This document shows positions 57,898-64,000 of a stretch of 64,000 nucleotides of DNA, one piece after another (positions within the stretch are counted from its first letter, which is position 1; each line of letters opens with the position of its first letter). The stretch is from positions 7,794,246-7,858,245 of the forward strand of contig CM055098.1 of the NCBI GenBank assembly GCA_029204225.1, read 5' to 3'. The notes under the pieces were generated by a model. It saw only the letters and a list, made by a program, of their open reading frames with translations. It was not told the DNA's origin and searched no databases. The DNA is from Diphasiastrum complanatum (Eukaryota > Streptophyta > Lycopodiopsida > Lycopodiales > Lycopodiaceae). Position numbers and translations under genes: made by a program.

Positions 57898-60414
57898 TGG
57901 CGCAACTACCAACCTTTTTTAAACTATGGTTGAATAAAGATGACAAGGAGTCGTTTATGTACTTTCATAACCAGAGAAGTCTTACTGATTAGGAGGTGCA
58001 AAATAATCCTTGGTGGATTGATTTTCCTAGTGGGACATGCCCTTCCAAAGAGACAGAATTGTTCAAACAACATTAGAGAGGTACATTGCATGTAGAGTCG
58101 GTTATTGTAGATGTGGGTATCATAGATCTTGAGGAGGGTTCCACTCTTGAGACCCGAATCAATGATACATGGGGGCAGGATCCAGTTGTCCCAAAACAAC
58201 GGTTCTTGAAGAGACAATACAAGGGCAAAGAGATTGTAGTTGAGGAGATCATAGAGGATTTACCAGATGATCCTCGAACAAGTTCACCATGTCCAGCCAA
58301 GCACACTGCGATCAGCCGAGAGGAGTACAAGTTCTTGACTCCCACACCATATTTTGTAGCCCAAAGGATTAAGGTATGCTCTTGCCTTTGTTTTTCCCTA
58401 CAACATTCTAGTTTTACTAGCCATGTTTTTGGTCTGGAATGTCATGCTTACTCTGGGTATCAAAAAACTCTAGATTTTGGAAAACTCTGGGTATCGACAA
58501 ACTCTGGGTATCAAAAAATGTAGAATTTTCTGAGTCAAACCCATATCAAAAATTTCTGAGTTTGTGTATTGAAAAATTCAAATTCTATTTATCAAAAAAA
58601 TTTGATTACGGGTATCGCAAAATTTTGATTTTTCGAGTTGATCAAGTATCGAAAAATTTTGTTTCTGGAAATCGATCTTTGGTTTGGATGAATTCGATAT
58701 TGGATTTTTTCGATCTTCTGATCAAAAATTGATGCGCTCTGAAGGTCATGTGATACAGTGAGCTCACTGTTTATAACTATTGTCCAGCTTCAATCGCCGA
58801 CAATTGAAGCCGGACAATAGTTATAAATAGTGAGCTTTGCTTTCAAACATGGTCTTAGCATCTTGTTGGAGACCCTAACTTTTGAGACCCTAATTTGTTG
58901 GAAACCCTAACTTGCACGTTTGTTGGCTCTATCTTAGTTTGCTGAATTTTTTGTCAAAAGTAGGAGTTCGTTGCTTCAATCGTTTGAAATGGCATGTAGC
59001 TAGATCGTTCAAGCATATTTGATACTATTCGATCCCAAAAAAATTCGATTCCAAAAAATCGATTCCCAAAATTCAATACCCCCAAAATTCGACACCCAAA
59101 ATTCGATACCTAGTTTTTTCTTGTAGCATTGTAGTTTCAGTAGCCATGTTTTGGTCTGGAATGTAATGCTTACTCAAGTTTGTTACTCACGTTTGACTTG
59201 TTTCGTTTTAGTTGTTTACTTTGTGTGGAGATGTGCTGGAGATTGCAAGAAGTGTGGCAACAAAAACATTGTCTGTGGCATTACAAGAGATAGTGGGCCA
59301 CCTAAAGACAATTTGTTCGAGTAATAGGTTCAGAAAAGGTAAACCTGCCCAGTACAGTGCCGATATGGTTTTTCTGGACTTTCCCACAAGGTTTATCCCT
59401 AAGGGCTCAAGGGATGTTGTTCCCTCATGGAATGTCATCACTGATGACTTGGTTGAGGCAGCCCTACTGTTTGCTTCTTCTATTCTGGATGACACTGGTT
59501 TTGTCGTGGGTATCACGAGCATATCCGACATCCACACATTTACCAGGTTTGCAAAAAGAATTGGACTCGTGGTCGTGTGGTACACAATCTTGCGTGGTAC
59601 CATGGATTTTGGTGTCACTGTTTCAGGAATCCAGGTAAGGTAGTTTTTGTTTACATGTCGAATCATTTCTTTGAGGCATGAGAGTTTGTAACTACAGTGA
59701 TAACTTGTGGATTGTTCTACAGGAGTCTGTGCTTGCATCGCATGTCAATTAGAGTACACTCCACCGATCCCAATGAATGCTTGTGATTCAGTAGACCCAA
59801 CATTGTTTGATAATGCAAAAGATCATTGATTCACCATTTGCCGCTTGCAGAGCATTTGTTGGGTGCAGCAGGGAATGTGTATATGCGGGGAGGTGTTGAA
59901 AAACCCCACATTTCATTCATTTTTTGGTGGAGATGTGCTGTAAGTCAGACAGGGCGCTAATAGACCCCTTCATGGGATGCGGTGGTTCGTTGTACGTAGC
60001 TGCTAGCACTAACATGCACTATATAGCAATGGAAAGGAACAAACATTTGCTAGAGCTGGCTTCCAGGAGATACGGTGAGGGCATTATGTGATCCATTTGT
60101 TGCTTTCTGCTTTGTTGTCTCGCTTCATGTTTCTAACATCCTTTATTATTTTTCAACTACTCTATTGGAGCTTGCCAATGTGTTCATAAAACATTGTTGT
60201 GGTTCATTTGGGGAGTCTTCATTTGTCATGTTTAGAGAGCATCAAGTTGGACTATGCTATTTTGTTTCATGTTACAAACTACTTTACAATTGTTTAAATA
60301 GCTTAATGTTCGTATTCATTGCGTTGAGTTACTCAAACAGAGACCCCAATGGCTTCATCCCATACATACGACGTAGAAGCAGGTGCAGAGGATGAGGAAC
60401 AAATCAATGACTAG
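57898..60414 (+). pseudogene. DNA N4/N6-methylase-like gene, spliced but decayed
   Basis: Proposed exons: about 57,898-58,373, 59,212-59,634, 59,723-60,074 and 60,341-60,414, each bounded by GT...AG with compatible phase. Exon 2 encodes YSADMVFLDFPTR (motif IV position, usually DPPY or SPPY), then VPSWNVITDDLVEAALLFAS. Exon 3 ends with DPFMGCGGSLYVAAST and MERNKHLLELASRRY, the AdoMet-binding motif I. That order, IV before I, fits the beta class of amino-methyltransferases. Exon 4 gives a short acidic tail and TAG. TAGs near 57,993 and 58,074, a frameshift near 59,750, a TGA near 59,828 (expected Trp) and a TAA near 59,940 show it is dead. Whether it was a host gene or transposon cargo is unknown. 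Confidence 0.55.
58761..58836. repeat. Perfect-type foldback in methylase intron 1
   Basis: The arms are 58,761-58,794 and 58,803-58,836, 34 bases each, complementary at 32 positions with an 8-base loop (CGCCGACA). The two mismatches could be G-U pairs in one strand's RNA. It resembles a short MITE or a miRNA-like hairpin. Confidence 0.85.
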
Positions 60415-61020
60415 GACATAGAAGAGTTTTTTGAGAAATGGATATTGAGTTTTGAGTATAAAGTTTGGTAGGGTATTTATTGTAATGAAAGCTTAGTTTT
60501 AAGAGGCCTTAGACATGTTCTTTGTGTCATTTGAATATCCTCTTGGGAAATGATTTTGGTGTTTGGATGTTTCTCTTTTATGCTTTATGGGCTTTGCCCA
60601 AGGTTGAAAATCTGTTCCATTTTCATGATATTGTGTTGTCTTTTTAAAAAAGTAACATTACAACACTATTCCATTTACCATTACAGCCCAAGTTTTGATA
60701 AATTAGCACTCTCATTTAAAGGCTCCACCCTACACCATAATATGACAATCCAGCTCTGTATGAGGGTCTTGCATAAGGGAAATATATTGCTTGCATTTCC
60801 TCCAAAGCAAAATGAAACAGAAGAGTGTAGCCTAAGAGCCTCACAATCATTTCTAAACCATAAAAATGTTCGATGGAAATTTCTGTGAATACATATCACA
60901 TCAAATATGATTTCAAGAAGATTTGAGCATACATTTGTGCTAGAAAAGTGGCATATACCATACATAGTAGTAGGAATAAATGATGGACGATGAAGAAAAC
61001 TAATATCCACATACCTTAAT
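60415..61020. other. Sequence after the methylase-like gene
   Basis: Probable 3' untranslated and intergenic DNA. No coding similarity or RNA gene seen. Confidence 0.35.
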
Positions 61021-61180
61021 AAACCACACCAATGCCCACAACAGCCCGCATCCGACTGCAATAGCCCGCATCAACTGCATTAGACCGCACATGCCCGCAA
61101 TAGCCCGCATCAACCGCATTAGACTGCACATGCCCGCATCTGACCGCAGCAGCCAACATCTGACCGTACCTAGACTGCAT
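61021..61180. repeat. CCCGCA/CCGCAT word array
   Basis: About fifteen copies of CCCGCA, CCGCAT or GACCGCA in 160 bases, including AGCCCGCATC three times and ATGCCCGCA three times. It is an irregular minisatellite upstream (in minus sense, downstream) of a Copia LTR. Confidence 0.65.
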
Positions 61181-61868
61181 GGATGAGATCAGCTAGTCAA
61201 TGATCTAATGGCCTAGATTTGGCCTATGAACCAGAGCCCACTTGTGTATGGAAGAGGATAGCTTCATTCACTATGTTCAGACTTCAACTGGCTGCCCGAA
61301 CAAAGCATAGGAGCCCGCAAGTAGGAGGGCGCCCATCTCCAAGATACATGTGCTGGGACCGGCCTCTTACAGACTTGGGCGTTCTACAACAAGTAGTCTA
61401 CAGCAAAAAACTTGGCCCAAAATGTCGCCAGATTAAGCAAAAACAATCACAACTAGATTTAGCAAACCCCTGCTACCAAAATAAGGAGTTTCTAGGTTCT
61501 TTTGAGCTCCTAGACAACCTGTGGGATTGATATGAAGTTACAGACAACTTCATTGATGCCCAAAACCCCAACTTCAAGACTAATCTCGCCTGATTTGGTT
61601 AAGAATTGACTTCAAACAACCAAAAACCAGATTTGCCAAAACTTTTGGTGAGTTTTACACCAAAAAACAGCAAAGAAAGCTCAAGAATGAGCAGTAGGCA
61701 TGGATATGGGCTCCCAAAATTTGGAACTTTTGCATACGGTGTCCGATTGAGGCATGCCGACAGTCTACGAAATCAGAACAACACCTTTGAAGCTGATGGA
61801 AGCCTTCAAACCACAAATTCCAGCTTATCCAAAACTTGACTTTCCTCCCCTATTGAGCTAACATAGCT
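61181..61868 (-). other. Leader of minus-strand Copia, noncoding
   Basis: Sequence internal to the LTR at 61,881 in minus orientation. No gag was recognised on the minus strand, so only leader may remain. Confidence 0.3.
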
Positions 61869-61877
61869 CTGATACCA
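61866..61877 (-). promoter_or_regulatory. Primer binding site of minus-strand Copia (Met tRNA)
   Basis: Plus-strand GCTCTGATACCA is the exact complement of TGGTATCAGAGC and lies three bases from the LTR edge TGTTGGAACC. Confidence 0.8.
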
Positions 61878-61880
61878 TTC

Positions 61881-62949
61881 TGTTGGAACCCCAGGAGCGA
61901 TGATCCACACCTTGATAGTCACCACCTGCGAACACAGATTTCGAACCAGCAAAAGCAACACACTCATGAGGAGGAGGAGGAGCAAAGAACACCAAAGTAT
62001 GCCGTTACAACTAACTTACTCTCTCATTCAAAATTGGTGATTAAGTACAATGGAAAATTTTGGTCTAGAAAGGACCATTATAAATTCAAACTTATCTATC
62101 TAACCGCTATTCTAATTTTTATAGCTTTTCTTAATGGTTAGGTACTGTGAAAAATACAGATCCTAAGTGGATCTAAACTCCAAGATCATTGGCTTGAATG
62201 CTTGCACTCCAAACTACATAAGCTAGGAATTGGCAACACATTCTATGCTACCTAGAATGCAAAGAACTTGATCAAAAAGCATTTATCACAAATGGAAACT
62301 TCCATAAACATCAAGTGCGGCCCAAAATAGCATTATACAGTCCATAATACATCAGCCTACCACTTTTGGAAAGCACCTAAGATCATACACACAAAGCTTG
62401 AACTCAATCACTACACAATGCCAACAATGGAAGGAGAACCCAATAGAAAAATCTCTCATTAAGCAAATGAATACAATGGATCTGCTCCAACCTGTTTCTC
62501 CACGGCCTACCTGCTATATATAGCTGAGAGAGATGACTCTCTCTCCTCTCTCTAGACCCTCCTTACCTAAAATATGCCCTATATAGGTAAAATTGGCATA
62601 TATGTCCAAAATACATGAAAATGGACTCATTTCGAAGGTCTTGAAGTTTGACACTTCTTCATACTGAAAAAATACACTTACTAAAAATATCTAGACCTGT
62701 TTCACACGTGTGAAAAGTCAGATCCTAAACTATGTGCCATTTTTAGCAATTTTGGCCTAAAACTAGACAAGGAAATGTTGACAATTTTCACAGGTACTTG
62801 GTGCACATGGGCTACACTGGCCTCTATACATACTCTTAAATTCACCGACACAGGCCGTCGGTGGTAGCCATAATATACAAAACGACATAATACAATAAAT
62901 TGGGACTATGAAACAAACTCGTTACTACTAACTCGTTTGAGTTCTAACA
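61881..62949 (-). repeat. 5' LTR of a minus-strand Copia element
   Basis: Bounded TGTTGGAA...TTCTAACA (minus sense TGTTAGAA...TTCCAACA) and next to a Met-tRNA primer site. It contains CTCTCTCCTCTCTCTAG near 62,535. No second LTR is in the window. Its right edge abuts Copia pol coding, suggesting insertion there. Confidence 0.7.
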
Positions 62950-63237
62950 ATACCAAATGTATTGTATGTCCCGAACCTGACAACAAATCTGTTGTCGGTC
63001 AGTGGAATTGCAGACCTAGGACATAAGGTAGAGTTTCATGTAGATTTTTGTAGAGGATTCTTGCAATCGAAAAGAGACAAGGATATCTCTATAGGCTTAG
63101 TCATTGTAACTCTACGACTGATTGTGCTTTAAGTAGCTCAACATCTATCAATAAAGAATTAATTTGGCATTATAGACTTGGTCATCTTAATCATGTATCG
63201 ATAGGTAACATGTTAGACGTTCTTCAGTCATGATTTG
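62950..63237 (+). pseudogene. Copia III protease end and integrase start
   Basis: The frame reads NVLYVPNLTTNLLSV, DLGHKVEFHVDFC and, after drift, LIWHYRLGHLNHVSIGNML, the gag-pre-integrase HHCC region of Copia pol. It is cut on the left by the minus-strand LTR and on the right by a Copia II-type LTR. Confidence 0.75.
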
Positions 63238-63895
<658 letters not shown>

Positions 63896-63898
63896 AAT

Positions 63899-64000
63899 CA
63901 AGAACACATATCTAAGGATTTGCTAGACATTGTACATACTGGTATATGTGGCCCAATGCAAATACCATCAGTGCTTGGTGCTAGATTCTTTATTACTTTC
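63899..64000 (+). pseudogene. Copia III integrase core start
   Basis: The frame SKDLLDIVHTGICGPMQIPS and LGARFFITF matches the start of the Copia integrase catalytic core, where family members have HTDLCGPM with the first catalytic Asp. Here that position is Gly (HTGICGP). It continues past the window edge. Confidence 0.75.

Overview
This window is nuclear DNA of a land plant with a large, transposon-filled genome. The evidence is a 19-exon SMC5 gene whose exons are separated by introns of up to about 4.8 kb, Ty1/Copia elements primed by initiator-Met tRNA, Ty3/gypsy elements with TGGCGYCGTT-type primer sites, and fragments of LINEs, a hAT transposon and a SINE. A spliced but decayed DNA-methylase-like gene hints at a non-seed plant (fern, lycophyte or bryophyte relative), but I cannot fix the lineage.

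Layout, left to right. 1-7.6 kb: decayed Ty3/gypsy gag and gag-protease fragments, with a LINE fragment between them. 7.6-10.7 kb: a hAT transposase relic (BED finger plus DUF659-like block), then a LINE endonuclease relic. 11.2-26.6 kb, minus strand: the 5' three quarters of SMC5 (about 759 codons: Walker A head, first coiled coil, hinge, start of the second coiled coil). Its introns hold chromovirus integrase/chromodomain, LINE and SINE debris. The second ATPase half is not seen in the window. 26.6-30.3 kb: SMC5 5' region, a strong inverted repeat and AT-rich repeats. 30,275-39,110: a clean nest of two LTR retrotransposons, the minus-strand outer one (TSD CCAAG) split by the plus-strand inner one (TSD GGTTA). 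40,976-46,934: a complete Copia insertion (TSD TCTTC) lacking most of reverse transcriptase. 47-52.3 kb: minisatellite and minus-strand gypsy remnants. 52.3-56.1 kb: a second Copia deletion derivative. 56.1-57.0 kb: gypsy reverse transcriptase relic. 57.9-60.4 kb: the DNA-methylase-like pseudogene. 61-64 kb: Copia LTRs and a Copia pol fragment.

The most unusual signals are in the gypsy elements. First, the two nested elements have different LTRs and opposite orientations and lack recognisable RT, RNase H or integrase, yet both carry the same unidentified domain of roughly 200 residues just before the 3' LTR. Second, four gypsy elements each have a leader or internal region peppered with their own short word: CATTCCCCAA, CTCTCGCAG, CGACGAAGGTT or CTCGGTCGAACG. 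Third, their otherwise dissimilar LTRs share a GGCAYCCTGCGYGTRTAAG block. Together these describe a family of apparently non-autonomous plant gypsy elements with a conserved extra protein and word-array leaders.

Except for SMC5, essentially every coding region here is broken by stops or frameshifts, many of them Trp or Arg codons turned to stops by C-to-T type changes.
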